The notes: generated from the letters alone by a model not told the origin. A stretch of 64,000 nt of DNA from a bacterium 210820-DFI.6.37 (GCA_020558355.1 JAJCKG010000005.1:62001-126000), one strand, 5' to 3'; counted from the stretch's first letter, positions 1-9,816 are shown. Program-made: numbers and translations.

Positions 1-935
1 CCGCTGCCCCGGAGGACAAAAATCACCCTTATGGACATGCCCGGATCGAATATCTGACCGGCCTGTTTATTTCCATGCTCATTATCGTCCTGGGCTTTCA
101 GCTGTTCCGCAGCTCCTTTACCAAGGTTCTGCATCCGGATCCCCTCAGCTTTAGCTATACAACCATTCTTGTTCTGCTGATTGCCATTGCCATAAAAATA
201 TGGCAGGCCCTGTTCAATATCAGCATTGGAAAAAAGATCAATTCTGTAGCTCTGATGGCTACGGGGACGGACAGCCGCAATGACGTAATCTCCACCAGCG
301 CGGTGCTGGTCAGCCTTTTGATTGGAAAAATATTTCAGGTTCAGCTGGATGGCTGGATGGGCTGTCTTGTCGCCCTTTTTATCCTCTGGTCCGGAATTCA
401 GCTGATCCGAGAGACCTCCAGCCCTCTTCTGGGAGAAGCGCCGGATGAAGAACTGGTAGCCGCCATTGAAAAAGAAGTGCTGAATCAGGAAGGCGTAATC
501 GGAATTCACGATTTGGTGGTCCACAACTATGGGCCGGGAAAGATCTTCGCTTCTATCCACATCGAGGTAGACGCGAAGGGGGATCTGCTGGAAAGCCACG
601 ATATGATCGATAACATCGAGCGGACAGTCAAGGAGGATCTGAAAATCGAATTTATCGCCCATATGGATCCGGTAGAGATTGATAACCCTCTTATCAGCCG
701 CCTGTATGAGGAAATCATCCGCACCATCAAGCCGCTTCCCGGGATACAGAGTATCCACGACCTGCGGATCGTTCCGGGGAAGACGCATACCAACATTATC
801 TTTGACGCTGTACTGACTCCTGCCTGTACCATGACCCAGCAGGAGATTCGAAGCCGCATTGAAGAAAAAATAAGGATGATCGACCCCAATTATTATGTGG
901 TGATCACCTTTGATAAAGTGTATACCGGTCTTTAG
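1..935 (+). CDS. Cation diffusion facilitator (CDF) transporter, 5' truncated
   Basis: The 3' part of a CDF-family divalent metal efflux protein; the reading frame is already open at base 3, so the N-terminus lies outside the window. The first visible residues include HPYGHARIEYL, a hallmark at the end of the first CDF helices, followed by hydrophobic segments and a TDSRNDVIS stretch where the second metal-site aspartates sit. About 200 residues of cytoplasmic C-terminus follow and seem to contain two successive ferredoxin-like metal-dimerisation domains rather than one, as in the long CDF proteins common in Clostridia. Expected role: proton-coupled export of Zn, Fe or Mn; the metal cannot be assigned. 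Its stop codon overlaps the 3' end of the convergent next gene by four bases. Confidence 0.9.
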   Translation, partial: AAPEDKNHPYGHARIEYLTGLFISMLIIVLGFQLFRSSFTKVLHPDPLSFSYTTILVLLIAIAIKIWQALFNISIGKKINSVALMATGTDSRNDVISTSAVLVSLLIGKIFQVQLDGWMGCLVALFILWSGIQLIRETSSPLLGEAPDEELVAAIEKEVLNQEGVIGIHDLVVHNYGPGKIFASIHIEVDAKGDLLESHDMIDNIERTVKEDLKIEFIAHMDPVEIDNPLISRLYEEIIRTIKPLPGIQSIHDLRIVPGKTHTNIIFDAVLTPACTMTQQEIRSRIEEKIRMIDPNYYVVITFDKVYTGL

Positions 936-1714
936 AAAAAGACTTTCTTATTGGATATGAGATAATCGACGCGGTCCTTTTTCCACAGACGAAGGGCCAA
1001 AAGCTCGCTGTCCACGGTCCATACAGCCGTCTTCAGCCCGCAGGCTTTTACCCTTGCTAGGGTTTTGGATGTTGCCAGCGTTTTCTTCATACTGATACCT
1101 GTAAGACCTGCCTGGACATATTGCTGCAGAGCCTCTGTCCGCAGGTCTTTTTTTGTTTTCGTAAGGAGAAAACGCTCTGTTTCAGGTTTTGCCCAGGCCG
1201 CCGCTTTCATCAGGGAAGGAAAATCAAAGCTCTGGATCACCGCTTTTTGCTCCGGACAGATCCGATAAAGCTGTTTCATGAGCAGCTTTGCGCCAGCGTC
1301 CGAAATCCGGCTTTTTTCCGTTTCTCCCGCTTTTATCTCAATAAACGGGATTCGCCCGCTTTTGGCCATCAGCCGCAGGTATTCTTCATAAAAGGGAATC
1401 CGGATGGGGCCGGATTCTTTGATGTGATTTCCCCAAGCGACAGGATAGCTCCTGATCTCTTCTGGATCCAGCTTTGTAATCAGCAGATTTCTTCCGCACA
1501 TCCGCCGCAGGTTTTCATCGTGCAGAATCATCAGGGCAGGCTGCTTGCCCCCGGTTTCCCACACATCGCATTCGATGGCGCCAAAGCCTGCCGCCGCGGC
1601 CGCTTCAAAGGCCGGCATCGTATTTTCCGGTGCGGCGCCGCTGTCTCCCCGGTGGGCGACAAACACCGTTTTCCCCTGGACCGGAATCTGCCGGCCTTTC
1701 TCCAGTAATCTCAC
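932..1714 (-). CDS. Glycerophosphodiester phosphodiesterase (GDPD family)
   Basis: Hydrolyses glycerophosphodiesters to an alcohol and glycerol 3-phosphate. Near the N-terminus it has the family signature: AHRG followed by PENT and an IECDVWET stretch (catalytic HRG histidine and the metal-binding E and D), then LHDENL with the second catalytic histidine. The C-terminal VWTVDS matches the usual late barrel strand. About 260 residues, normal for the family. I chose the GTG at 1714 because a GAGGAGGG site lies six bases upstream; a TTG six codons earlier is less likely. No signal peptide, so probably cytoplasmic. It is not in an obvious operon. Confidence 0.9.
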   Translation of the reverse strand: MRLLEKGRQIPVQGKTVFVAHRGDSGAAPENTMPAFEAAAAAGFGAIECDVWETGGKQPALMILHDENLRRMCGRNLLITKLDPEEIRSYPVAWGNHIKESGPIRIPFYEEYLRLMAKSGRIPFIEIKAGETEKSRISDAGAKLLMKQLYRICPEQKAVIQSFDFPSLMKAAAWAKPETERFLLTKTKKDLRTEALQQYVQAGLTGISMKKTLATSKTLARVKACGLKTAVWTVDSELLALRLWKKDRVDYLISNKKVFF

Positions 1715-1831
1715 AAAACTCCCTCCTCGCAAGACACAAAATACGCTCCACTATTAACCTATGCTTAAATAACGGCAGGTGTTAACATTTTCGCAGGCTT
1801 TGCGGACCCAAAATCCGCCTTAACGCAGGCC

Positions 1832-2665
1832 CTATTTTTCGGCGGCTTTTCTCAGCATACGGATTTCCGCGGCATAGCCGGGAAGCTCATTGGGCGTTTC
1901 CAGAATAAATGGAAGATGCTTTAGCTTTGGATGGGTAATCACCTTTACAATGGTTTCTGTTCCCAGATGACCTTCGCCGATCTTTGCGTGGCGGTCTTTA
2001 TGGGAGCCTACCGGATTGAGGCTGTCATTGATGTGTACCGCGCGCAGCTTAGAAAGTCCCACAACCCGGTCGAATTCCTCCAGCACACCGTCCAGATCAT
2101 GAATGATATCATATCCGCCGTCGCTGATGTGGCAGGTATCCATGCAGACTCCGATTTTATCCTTCTGCTCTACCTTATCTATAATAGCCGCCAGCTCCTC
2201 GAATTTTCCGCCGATCTCACTGCCCTTCCCCGCCATGGTTTCCAGCAGAACGATGGTGCTCTGCCGCGGCGTCAGGATCCGGTTGAGCAGCCCGGCAATC
2301 ATCTCGATTCCCTTCTCTACTCCCTGGCCTACATGGCTGCCGGGATGGAAGTTATAATAATTCCCCGGCGTATATTCCATCCTCTCCATATCCTCACTCA
2401 TAGCAATATAAGCAAAATTCCGCACCTTCTCGTCCTTGGAGCACGGATTCAGCGTATAAGGGGCATGGGCCACCAGCTTTCCAAAATTATGCTCTTCCAA
2501 AAGGAGCCGCAGTCTGCGGGCGTCCTCTTCATCGATGGCTTTTGCCTTTCCTCCCCTGGGGTTTCTGGTAAAAAACGCAAAGGTGTTCGCTCCGATGTCC
2601 AGAGCCTCCTTCCCCATATGCTCATAGCCTTTCGCGGCTGATAAATGACATCCTATATTCACCAT
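1832..2665 (-). CDS. nfo: Endonuclease IV (AP endonuclease)
   Basis: Zinc-dependent apurinic/apyrimidinic endonuclease of base excision repair. The 277 residues cover the entire TIM-barrel family: GCHLSAAKG at the start, NFHPGSH (metal-binding His), LLETMAGKG (metal-binding Glu), [15 protein letters not shown] (Asp/His pair), HINDS and [12 protein letters not shown] near the end. The start ATG has an AAAAGGAGAG site. It stands alone; the DUF2804 gene is divergent on the other side. Function is assigned from the family signature. Confidence 0.95.
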   Translation of the reverse strand: MVNIGCHLSAAKGYEHMGKEALDIGANTFAFFTRNPRGGKAKAIDEEDARRLRLLLEEHNFGKLVAHAPYTLNPCSKDEKVRNFAYIAMSEDMERMEYTPGNYYNFHPGSHVGQGVEKGIEMIAGLLNRILTPRQSTIVLLETMAGKGSEIGGKFEELAAIIDKVEQKDKIGVCMDTCHISDGGYDIIHDLDGVLEEFDRVVGLSKLRAVHINDSLNPVGSHKDRHAKIGEGHLGTETIVKVITHPKLKHLPFILETPNELPGYAAEIRMLRKAAEK

Positions 2666-2841
2666 TTAAAACTCTCCTTTTCTTCTTTTCTGCGGACATT
2701 ATACCACATCCCCGGTGATTTAAAACCTTCCGAAACCGAAAGCTGCTCTGTATTTTATAAAGGGCTGTTTTCCCGGGGCCGGGGCTTCCATTTTTTATGA
2801 AAATGATTTATACTTACTATACAAGGGAGGGGGAAACTATC

Positions 2842-3873
2842 ATGCAGCATGAAATAACAAGAGAACATGATCTGTTACGTCCCAACGGGACTTTATCGGA
2901 AGCCGGCTATGCCAGAAGGCTGATCCTTAATTATGACCGCGGCGCTATCCGGGCCAGTAAATTCCGGATCAAGGAATGGGACTATTATCTCATTGCCAAC
3001 CAGGACTTCGCTGTTGCTCTGACTATCGCGGACAACTCCTATATGGGCCTGGACAGCATTTCTCTTATTGATTTCCGAAAGCCGTGGCAGCAGACGAAAA
3101 GCGCCATACGGCTCTTTCCTATGGGAAAAACCGGCATGCCGCAAAGCTCTGAGAACGGCGATACAGAAAGCTTTTGCAAGCATCATTTCATTTCCTTTAA
3201 GAAAAGTCCGGACCGGCGGTTCCTCAGGTTTCATATGGATAATTTCTACGATCACAAAACCATCGGCGGAGAAATTTCTCTGGAGAATCACAAGGGCAGC
3301 TCTATGGTCATCGCGACGCCTTTCGAGAAGGATCCCCTGGCCTTTTACTATAATCAGAAAATCAACTGTATGTCCGCAAAGGGCTATGTGACCCTGGGCG
3401 ACGATTCTTATATTTTCCATCCTTCCCAGTCCTTCGGGACCCTGGACTGGGGCCGGGGCGTCTGGACCTATAAGAATACCTGGTACTGGGGAAGCTGCTC
3501 CGGTCTGCTGGATGGGATTCCCTTCGGCTTTAATATCGGCCGCGGCTTTGGAGACACTTCGGAAGCCACGGAAAATATGATCTTTTACAACCACCGGGCC
3601 CACAAACTTTCTCAGGTCACGTTTAATATTCCCACCCTGGATGGAAAAGACAATTATCTGGAGCCTTGGTTTTTCACCAGCGATGACGGCCGTTTTAAGA
3701 TGATCTTTCATCCCATTATCGACCGGGCGGCCAAGACCAATCTGGGGCTTTTGTGCAGCGACCAGCATCAGGTTTTCGGCCATTTTACAGGAAGAGTCAT
3801 TCTGGATGACGGAACGACGCTGAATATAAAAAACTTCCTGGGATTCGCCGAGAAGGTTTTTAACAAATGGTAA
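2842..3873 (+). CDS. DUF2804 domain protein
   Basis: Member of the DUF2804 family, a cytoplasmic beta-rich protein of unknown biochemical role. The sequence begins with an LLRPNGTLSEAGYAR motif that marks the family, followed by the WDYYLIAN and DWGRGVW segments; about 343 residues, normal length. I prefer ATG 2842 because an AGGGAGGGGG site lies eight bases upstream; an ATG 15 codons earlier has no such site. A strong bidirectional terminator follows. No signal peptide or membrane segment. Lipid-related roles have been suggested for the fold, but nothing here proves that. Confidence 0.85.
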   Translation: MQHEITREHDLLRPNGTLSEAGYARRLILNYDRGAIRASKFRIKEWDYYLIANQDFAVALTIADNSYMGLDSISLIDFRKPWQQTKSAIRLFPMGKTGMPQSSENGDTESFCKHHFISFKKSPDRRFLRFHMDNFYDHKTIGGEISLENHKGSSMVIATPFEKDPLAFYYNQKINCMSAKGYVTLGDDSYIFHPSQSFGTLDWGRGVWTYKNTWYWGSCSGLLDGIPFGFNIGRGFGDTSEATENMIFYNHRAHKLSQVTFNIPTLDGKDNYLEPWFFTSDDGRFKMIFHPIIDRAAKTNLGLLCSDQHQVFGHFTGRVILDDGTTLNIKNFLGFAEKVFNKW

Positions 3874-3884
3874 ACCGTCTTTAC

Positions 3885-3936
3885 GAAAAAAGCCGGTGGT
3901 ACAGGTTTTCGCCCTGTACCGCCGGCCCTTTTTTTA
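3885..3936. terminator. Bidirectional terminator between DUF2804 gene and ribH
   Basis: A 14-bp GC-rich stem (3892-3905 with 3913-3926, one G-U pair) with a seven-base loop, flanked by an A run on the left (3886-3891) and a T run on the right (3929-3935). It can therefore end transcription from both the DUF2804 gene and the rib operon. Confidence 0.85.
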
Positions 3937-4395
3937 AATTTCTTTGAACAGATTGACCATTTCGATAACGGCTTCCGCGGATTCGCTGCCTTTATTGCCC
4001 GCCTTTGTACCGGCCCGTTCGATGGCCTGCTCGATGGTGTCCACAGTCAGAACCCCAAAGGCTACCGGAATTTCTGTTTCCAGTCCGACTGACGCGATTC
4101 CCTTGGAAACTTCTGCGCTGACATATTCGAAATGAGCGGTCGCTCCCCGAATTACAGCTCCCAGACAGATAACCGCGTCATACTTTCCGCTCTTTGCCAT
4201 TTTCTTCGCGGCAAGAGGGATCTCAAAAGCGCCTGGCACCCATGCAACGCTGATATCGTCTTCTGCCACTCCGTGCCGTTTTAATGTGTCGACCGCTCCG
4301 GACAGCAGCTTGCTTCCAATAAATTCATTGAATCTTCCTACGATGATACCTACTTTAATTCCCTGCGCAATCAGATTGCCTTCTAAAATTTTCAT
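3934..4395 (-). CDS. ribH: 6,7-dimethyl-8-ribityllumazine synthase
   Basis: Condenses 3,4-dihydroxy-2-butanone 4-phosphate with the ribitylamino-pyrimidine, the penultimate step of riboflavin synthesis. 153 residues, full length. Visible signatures: GRFNEFI near the N-terminus, [28 protein letters not shown] with the catalytic His, and FGVLT. Start ATG has a perfect AAGGAGG site. It is the last gene of the rib operon, 79 bases after ribBA and directly ahead of the terminator. Confidence 0.96.
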   Translation of the reverse strand: MKILEGNLIAQGIKVGIIVGRFNEFIGSKLLSGAVDTLKRHGVAEDDISVAWVPGAFEIPLAAKKMAKSGKYDAVICLGAVIRGATAHFEYVSAEVSKGIASVGLETEIPVAFGVLTVDTIEQAIERAGTKAGNKGSESAEAVIEMVNLFKEI

Positions 4396-4474
4396 GTTCT
4401 TGTCCTCCTTAAAAATTCTCCGCGTTCTTCGCGGCTGTCATATTGGTTCGCTTTCTGTTTTCTGGGCCGCCGCG

Positions 4475-5677
4475 TTACAGCGTATTCAGCACATGGCCCA
4501 TTTTTTCTTTTTTCGTCTGCATATAAAATTCGCTTTCCGGCTTTACCTTGGTCTCAATGGGAACCCTCTCCACTACATCGATACCATAGCTTTCCAGTCC
4601 ATGGATCTTATCCGGATTATTGGTCATAACCCGCAGTGTAGTCGCTCCCAGATCCTCCAGAATCTGCGCCCCCACCGTGTAGTCCCGCAGGTCCGCGCCA
4701 AAGCCCAGGGCCAGATTCGCTTCTACGGTATCAAGCCCCTGTTCCTGAAGAGCGTAAGCCTTCAATTTGTTGATCAGGCCGATGCCCCGGCCCTCCTGCC
4801 GCAGATAGACCAGAATGCCCCGGCCTTCCTTCGCGATCATCCGCATGGCCGCGTCATATTGGTCGCCGCAGTCGCATTTGGCGCTTCCCAAGGCGTCTCC
4901 CGTGAGACATTCGGAGTGGACCCGTACCAGAACCGGATTTCCATCCGCCACATCACCCATGGTCAGCGCAATGTGGTGTTCCCCGTTAAGCTTGTTGATA
5001 TATCCATAGATCTTGAATCTTCCATATCTGGTAGGCAGATTGGTTTCCACTACCCGCTCCATGATCTTGTCATGGCGCTTTCTGTAAGCGATCAGGTCCT
5101 TGATGGTGATAAAGGTCAGGCCGTGCTCCCGGGCCAGCTCCATCAGCTCGGTCTTGCGCATCATCGTTCCGTCTTCCCGCATAATCTCGCAGCACAGACC
5201 GCATTCCTTCAGGCCGGCAAGGCGCATCAGGTCTACCGTCGCTTCGGTGTGGCCTTCCCGCTCTAAAACGCCCTTTGCTTTTGCTTCCAGCGGGAACATG
5301 TGCCCCGGACGGCGGAAGTCGCATGGCTGAGCTTTGTCATCTACGCATTTGATAGCGGTAAGAGAACGCTCATGTGCGGAAATTCCGGTGGTCGTATCCA
5401 CATGGTCGATGGAAACCGTAAAGGCCGTCGCGTGGTTATCCGTATTGTTGTCCACCATCTGGCCAAGCCCCAGCTTTTGGGTCATAGCCCCGCTCATAGG
5501 CATGCAGATGAGCCCTTTTCCGTAGCAGGCCATAAAATTCACATTTTCCGGTGTGGCAAATTCTGCCGCGCAGATAAAATCCCCTTCGTTTTCCCGGTCA
5601 GGATCATCGGTGCATACGATGATTTTCCCCTGTCTCAGGTCCTCCAGGGCCTGATCAATTGTTGCAAATTCACTCAT
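4475..5677 (-). CDS. ribBA: Bifunctional DHBP synthase / GTP cyclohydrolase II
   Basis: Feeds both branches of riboflavin synthesis: the N-terminal half (about residues 1-200) converts ribulose 5-phosphate to 3,4-dihydroxy-2-butanone 4-phosphate, the C-terminal half opens GTP. Visible: [10 protein letters not shown] (RibB Mg-binding site), HTEATVDL, then [20 protein letters not shown] (zinc cysteines of RibA) and [11 protein letters not shown]. 400 residues, standard for the fused enzyme. Its start overlaps the stop of the upstream FGGY kinase by eight bases, so translation is probably coupled. Confidence 0.96.
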   Translation of the reverse strand: MSEFATIDQALEDLRQGKIIVCTDDPDRENEGDFICAAEFATPENVNFMACYGKGLICMPMSGAMTQKLGLGQMVDNNTDNHATAFTVSIDHVDTTTGISAHERSLTAIKCVDDKAQPCDFRRPGHMFPLEAKAKGVLEREGHTEATVDLMRLAGLKECGLCCEIMREDGTMMRKTELMELAREHGLTFITIKDLIAYRKRHDKIMERVVETNLPTRYGRFKIYGYINKLNGEHHIALTMGDVADGNPVLVRVHSECLTGDALGSAKCDCGDQYDAAMRMIAKEGRGILVYLRQEGRGIGLINKLKAYALQEQGLDTVEANLALGFGADLRDYTVGAQILEDLGATTLRVMTNNPDKIHGLESYGIDVVERVPIETKVKPESEFYMQTKKEKMGHVLNTL

Positions 5678-7256
5678 TTATCTCATTCCTTTCTGATTTT
5701 GTCTGTTTTTCCATTTTGTGAAGCGCTGAAAAAACCTGTTTCATGTGGTCAGACATGAGGCTTTTCCGCATTTGATACATCTTCCGATAAAACTCAGTTT
5801 TCTCCGCCCGGGGCGCAAACTCCCGGCGGATATCCAGATTCCGCTCAAAGACCTGCTTCAAATCTGTTACGTCTCCTACCGCGTAAGCCGCTGCCGCCGC
5901 ATTGGTCATGACTGCCCCTTCTGCTGTTTTCAGGGTAATGACACTGCTTCCCATCATGTCGGCCTTGATCTGATTCCACAGCGCGGACCGGCTTCCGCCT
6001 TCCGTAACGGTAATCCGCTCCAGAGAAAGACCCGCCTTTCGGTAAAGATCCGTAACTCCGATATAGTCGTAGCCGATGGCTTCCAGAACGGACCGCCATA
6101 AAACAGCCTGATCCGTGTCCATGGTCATATTGAGAAAGCCTCCGGTAGCTTCGGACAGCTCGCCTATGCCTCCCGTCAGGTAAGGCAGGAACAGCACGCC
6201 GCCGCAGCCTGCCGGAACAGACTCAGCCGCTTCATTGAGTACATCGAAATAGTCTCCTTCTCCCACTCTGCCGCAGATATTATCCCTAAACCACCGCAGA
6301 GCCAGTCCGCCGGTACGGATGAAGCCCCAGTAAAAATAGGTGTTTTCCAAAGTTCCGCTGTTGAAGATCAGATTCATTCCCGGTTTGGAAAGCTCCGGCT
6401 TGATACCGTCTGTAGCAATGCAGAACATGGCGCAGGTGCCGGCTACATCTGCCGCCGCATTGACCTTCGTCACTCCGCAGCCGATCATAGACTGCATGGT
6501 ATCTCCCGCTCCCGCGCAGACAGGGATTCCCTCCGGTAGTCCGGTCTTTTCCGCCCATTCTTTTGTCAGATGGCCGATAATATCCCAGGGCTTTACAACG
6601 CGGGGAAGGTATTTTTCCGGAAGCTGCAGAATCTCCAGCTGCTTTTGGGACCATTCTTTTTTGATCACATTGTAACCCAGGCCCCATCCCGAAAGCGTTC
6701 CCCAGTCGATAAAAGCGTCCTCCGCTTTCAGGCCTGCCAGTCGGGACAGAATATAGGGAGCGTTGTGCATAAACTTGCAGCCTTCTTTCTGAAAAGCGCT
6801 GCTGTTTTTCATCAGCCAGCGGGCAAACAGGGCGGGGAACATACAGCTGGGCTCCGGATTTCCGGTTTCCTCCGCCCAGATGGAGCGAGGCGTTTGGGCC
6901 AGCGCTTCCGCATCCTCTTTGGTTCTGGAGTCCAGATAGTTAATATAAGGCGTGATCGCCTGTCCATCCTTGTTGACCCCTGTAATTCCCAGGATGATTC
7001 CATCTCCGAAAATGGAACGGATATTTTCCACAGGCAGGCCTTTTTTCCGCATATCTTCGCCGCACTGCTTCAGTCCCTTTGCCACCGCGTCCAGATAACC
7101 GTCCGCGTCCATTTCCACCCAGCCCGGGTTAGGGTACCGGAGAACCGTTGGATTGACATGCTGAGACACGCATTTCATATCCTCGTCGTATACAGCTACT
7201 TTTACGCTTTGTGTTCCGGCGTCAAAGCCAATATAATATTTTTTGTTATCCTTCAT
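5670..7256 (-). CDS. FGGY-family pentulose kinase-like protein inside the rib operon
   Basis: Carbohydrate kinase of the FGGY (xylulokinase/ribulokinase) superfamily, 528 residues. Visible: [10 protein letters not shown] phosphate-binding motif at the N-terminus, a GITG segment, [11 protein letters not shown] and the ADVAGT turn in the middle, and a [17 protein letters not shown] signature in the C-terminal domain that contains the ATP-binding region. Substrate cannot be read from the sequence. Position is unusual: four bases after ribE and overlapping ribBA by eight bases, so it must share the FMN-riboswitch transcript. Since RibB uses D-ribulose 5-phosphate, a D-ribulokinase role is an attractive inference; xylulose or another pentulose is equally possible from sequence alone. 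Confidence 0.88.
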   Translation of the reverse strand: MKDNKKYYIGFDAGTQSVKVAVYDEDMKCVSQHVNPTVLRYPNPGWVEMDADGYLDAVAKGLKQCGEDMRKKGLPVENIRSIFGDGIILGITGVNKDGQAITPYINYLDSRTKEDAEALAQTPRSIWAEETGNPEPSCMFPALFARWLMKNSSAFQKEGCKFMHNAPYILSRLAGLKAEDAFIDWGTLSGWGLGYNVIKKEWSQKQLEILQLPEKYLPRVVKPWDIIGHLTKEWAEKTGLPEGIPVCAGAGDTMQSMIGCGVTKVNAAADVAGTCAMFCIATDGIKPELSKPGMNLIFNSGTLENTYFYWGFIRTGGLALRWFRDNICGRVGEGDYFDVLNEAAESVPAGCGGVLFLPYLTGGIGELSEATGGFLNMTMDTDQAVLWRSVLEAIGYDYIGVTDLYRKAGLSLERITVTEGGSRSALWNQIKADMMGSSVITLKTAEGAVMTNAAAAAYAVGDVTDLKQVFERNLDIRREFAPRAEKTEFYRKMYQMRKSLMSDHMKQVFSALHKMEKQTKSERNEINE

Positions 7257-7260
7257 TGTT

Positions 7261-7905
7261 CTAAAACCCGTTTTCTATTAAAAATTCCAAGTCAATGCCG
7301 CCGGACTTTTCGGCTTTTGGCTCTTCCGGCGCCGGCTGCGCGAGCCGCTCCAGATATTTTGCGATAATATCTGTTTCCAGATTGACGATATCGCCCGCTT
7401 TTTTTTCCAGCAGAGTCGTCTCGGCCCCGGTATGGGGTATGATGGAAACCTTGAATCCGCTTTCTGTCAGCGCGGCTACAGTCAGGCTGATGCCGTCAAT
7501 GGTAATGGAACCCTTCTCCGCAATATAGCGCAGCAGGCCGCGGCCGCAGTCGATGGTGACCCATACCGCGTTTCCTTCCCGCTTCAGGCTCTTGACGGTT
7601 CCGGTGTCATCGATATGTCCGCTGACGATATGTCCGCCGAACCGTCCGTTTGCCGCCATAGCCCGTTCCAGGTTGACCTTGCTGCCCTTTCTGAGACTTC
7701 CCAGACTGCTGCGCCGCAGAGTCTCAGCCATTACGTCCACCTGGAAGCTGTTCTTTCCAAAGCTTGTCACGGTGAGACATACGCCATTGACGGCGATGCT
7801 GTCTCCCAGATGGACATCCTCTAAGACCTTGGACGCCTGGATCGTCAGGCTTCCGCTGCCCATTTTCATCAGGATACCCGTTTCTTCTATGATCCCTGTG
7901 AACAT
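7261..7905 (-). CDS. ribE: Riboflavin synthase, alpha subunit
   Basis: Dismutates two lumazine molecules into riboflavin and the pyrimidine. 214 residues with two tandem lumazine-binding barrels: MFTGIIEETG at the start, DSIAVNGVCLTV in the first half and GSITIDGISLTV in the second, plus GHIVSGHIDD. A C-terminal tail rich in Pro/Glu/Lys (about residues 186-214) extends past the barrels; such tails are frequent. It lies one base after ribD and four bases before the kinase gene. Confidence 0.95.
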   Translation of the reverse strand: MFTGIIEETGILMKMGSGSLTIQASKVLEDVHLGDSIAVNGVCLTVTSFGKNSFQVDVMAETLRRSSLGSLRKGSKVNLERAMAANGRFGGHIVSGHIDDTGTVKSLKREGNAVWVTIDCGRGLLRYIAEKGSITIDGISLTVAALTESGFKVSIIPHTGAETTLLEKKAGDIVNLETDIIAKYLERLAQPAPEEPKAEKSGGIDLEFLIENGF

Positions 7906-7906
7906 A

Positions 7907-9001
7907 TTATTTCCTTTCCGGCGTGCCCTGAATCATCAGATCATCGCCAATTCGATTGATTTCTATATTTTTCAGACAGATGGCCTGGTCCATTTTTTCA
8001 AAGCCCTGGCCTTCTACTGGTGTCTTTGCGTCTTTTCCGCCGATAAATTTTGGTGCGATAAAGGTCACCGTCCGGTCTACGATTCCGGCTTTCAGCGCCG
8101 CTTCGTTAAGACCGCCTCCTCCCTCCAGCAGGATACTGTCGATTCCCCTCGCTCCCAGCTGCTCCATCAGCTCCGCGAGATCCACTCTGCCGCGCTTTTC
8201 TTTTGTCGTCAGAACGGTAACGCCTCTTTCCCGCAGCTGGTTCGCCTTTTCTCCGCCGCGGTTTTCCACCGCCGCCACAATGCAGTTTTCATCCTTTAGG
8301 ACCTTTGCGTCCAGCGGAATTTTCAGGTTGCTGTCCACAATGATTCTTACCGGGTCTCTGCCGCCTTCCAATCTGCAGGTCAGCCGCGGGTCATCTGTCA
8401 GGACGGTTCCGATTCCTGCCATAATCCCGGTCAGGCTGTTTCTCATCTTCTGAACGATGGCGCGGGAAGCTTCTCCGCTGACCCATTTCGAGTCGCCTGT
8501 ATAAGCCGCGATTTTTCCATCCAGGGTCATGGCGGTTTTCATGACGACAAAGGGCCTTTTTTCGGTGATATATTTCAGAAAGATTTCATTGATCCTGCGG
8601 CACTCTTCCTCCAGTATACCGCTTTCCACCTGGATCCCCGCTTCCTCCATCATCCGGATCCCTCTTCCGGCTACAAGGGGGTTCGGGTCCAGCAGGCCTA
8701 CATACACTTTTTTTATCTTCTTCCGGATAATGGCCTTTGCGCAGGGCGGCGTCTTTCCATAGTGGGAGCAGGGCTCCAGAGTCACATACATTTCCGCCCC
8801 TTCCACATCCTGATTTTTCGCCGCGGCGTCCTCAAACGCGTTGATCTCCGCATGGTTTTCCCCGCATTTTTTGTGCCAGCCTTCGCCGATAATGGCTCCG
8901 TCTTTTACAATGACCGCTCCTACCACCGGATTGGGAGAGGTCCGGCCTCTTCCCCGTTCTGCCAGTCCGAGCGCGTGCGCCATGTAATCTTCTCTTGTCA
9001 C
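7907..9001 (-). CDS. ribD: Riboflavin-specific deaminase/reductase
   Basis: Bifunctional enzyme: N-terminal deaminase (about 1-145) with HAEINAFEDA and TLEPCSHYGKTPPC zinc motifs, C-terminal reductase (about 150-364) with MKTAMTLDGKIA and LLEGGGGLNEAAL. 364 residues, normal. The start is GTG at 9001, supported by an AAGGAGG site seven bases upstream; an in-frame ATG six codons later is less well placed. First gene after the FMN riboswitch. Confidence 0.95.
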   Translation of the reverse strand: MTREDYMAHALGLAERGRGRTSPNPVVGAVIVKDGAIIGEGWHKKCGENHAEINAFEDAAAKNQDVEGAEMYVTLEPCSHYGKTPPCAKAIIRKKIKKVYVGLLDPNPLVAGRGIRMMEEAGIQVESGILEEECRRINEIFLKYITEKRPFVVMKTAMTLDGKIAAYTGDSKWVSGEASRAIVQKMRNSLTGIMAGIGTVLTDDPRLTCRLEGGRDPVRIIVDSNLKIPLDAKVLKDENCIVAAVENRGGEKANQLRERGVTVLTTKEKRGRVDLAELMEQLGARGIDSILLEGGGGLNEAALKAGIVDRTVTFIAPKFIGGKDAKTPVEGQGFEKMDQAICLKNIEINRIGDDLMIQGTPERK

Positions 9002-9020
9002 CTGTACCCCTCCTTGCTCA

Positions 9021-9055
9021 AAAATCCAAAACTCCGAAGCTTTTGCTTCGGAGTT
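9021..9055 (-). terminator. Second hairpin in the rib leader
   Basis: Stem 9029-9040 with 9044-9055 (AACTCCGAAGC paired with its complement, four-base loop), followed on the minus strand by a T-rich stretch ending just before the ribD ribosome site. It lies downstream of the main riboswitch terminator and may be a back-up terminator or part of the switching structure. Confidence 0.6.
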
Positions 9056-9083
9056 TCATCATTGAAAGAAATCGATATTCAAA

Positions 9084-9112
9084 TCAAAAATCCCTGAGAA
9101 AAATTCTCAGGG
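9084..9112 (-). terminator. FMN riboswitch expression-platform terminator
   Basis: Nine-bp stem (9092-9100 with 9104-9112) with a tiny AT loop, followed on the minus strand by ATTTTTG. It lies about 30 bases 3' of the FMN aptamer, the usual location for its terminator. Confidence 0.75.
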
Positions 9113-9140
9113 TTTCTTTGCGTCAAAAATACGATGTACA

Positions 9141-9250
9141 ATCTTCTCTCATCCAGACTTTACTGTCGGCACCGGAATCTCACCAGTTCAACGCATACGC
9201 GCTCGCGGGCTCTACCGCCGGTATGGAATTTCACCAAACCCCGAAGACAT
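9141..9250 (-). promoter_or_regulatory. FMN riboswitch (RFN element)
   Basis: On the minus strand it shows the conserved RFN blocks in order: CTTCGGGG, ACCGGCGGTA, GCCCGCGA, GGTGAGATTCCGG, CCGACAGTAAAGTCTGGATG and GAGAAGAT, with outer P1 arms pairing. One substitution is seen in the usual GGGCAGGGTG block. Binds FMN and lowers expression of the rib operon by premature termination. Confidence 0.95.
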
Positions 9251-9269
9251 ATTATTTACTTACTTTTCT

Positions 9270-9297
9270 ATTATAGACCTGCTGTGGGAATTGTCAA
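9270..9297 (-). promoter_or_regulatory. Promoter of the rib operon
   Basis: Perfect TTGACA (complement at 9292-9297) and TATAAT (complement at 9270-9275) hexamers separated by 16 bases, about 20 bases upstream of the riboswitch. Confidence 0.8.
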
Positions 9298-9306
9298 GGG
9301 GGAATT

Positions 9307-9559
9307 GGCAAGAAGGCAGGGGAATCGCATAGGGGCCTCAGGGTTCCTTAGGGGAAAGGAGCTTGAAACACCAGCCTGGTTTTGGGCGATTGTTTCTGTT
9401 TTTTAGCGGTTCCGGGGCTGTGAATCGGCCAGATTTTGGATTGTAAGGGGTAAAAAAGGCTTTTGGGAAGAAGCGCAGCCCGCAAGGCCGGATGCTTTTT
9501 GAAACAAACAGGGGAAAAAGGGCGGCTGTTTCCGATTTTTTCACAAAGCCCTTTTTCCG
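9307..9559 (+). repeat. 253-bp dispersed repeat, copy 1
   Basis: Begins GGCAAGAAGGCAGGGGAATC and ends CACAAAGCCCTTTTTCCG. It matches 9922-10174 base for base over the same total length, roughly 80-85% identical by eye, with a highly conserved core around GAGCTTGAAACACCA and ATTTTGGATTGTAAGG. Function unknown; it could be a noncoding RNA gene, a degenerate mobile element or a binding array. Confidence 0.85.
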
Positions 9560-9655
9560 CAACTGGAATGTAAGCGTAAGGATAACCTTGTGATAGCTCC
9601 CAGGCGGCCGCAAGGTTATCCGCTGAGAAAGCGGAACACGGATAAAATTTAATCT

Positions 9656-9816
9656 TGTTAACAGGCTTCCTTTTTTCACATGATGTTAACATGTTTTCAA
9701 GGCTTGTGGGCCGGTTTTTTTGCGCTTTTCGCTAAGGCACGCACTTTTCGCAAAATTCATTGGGCGCAGCCCACAACTTATGTTAACTTCCGTCTAAAAA
9801 CAGATTTCTGTTAACA
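9656..9816 (-). repeat. GTTAAC four-site repeat element, copy C (inverted)
   Basis: Contains GTTAAC at 9657, 9685, 9782 and 9810, giving spacings of 28, 97 and 28. Read on the minus strand, it corresponds to the two copies at 21292-21455 and 22444-22607, with the same spacing and shared internal blocks but much more divergence. The GTTAAC pairs at each end can pair with one another to close small hairpins. Confidence 0.75.

Noticed and set aside
1756..1831. Possible degenerate copy of the GTTAAC repeat
   Set aside because: Only one GTTAAC (1781) and a weak resemblance; spacing of the other sites is absent.
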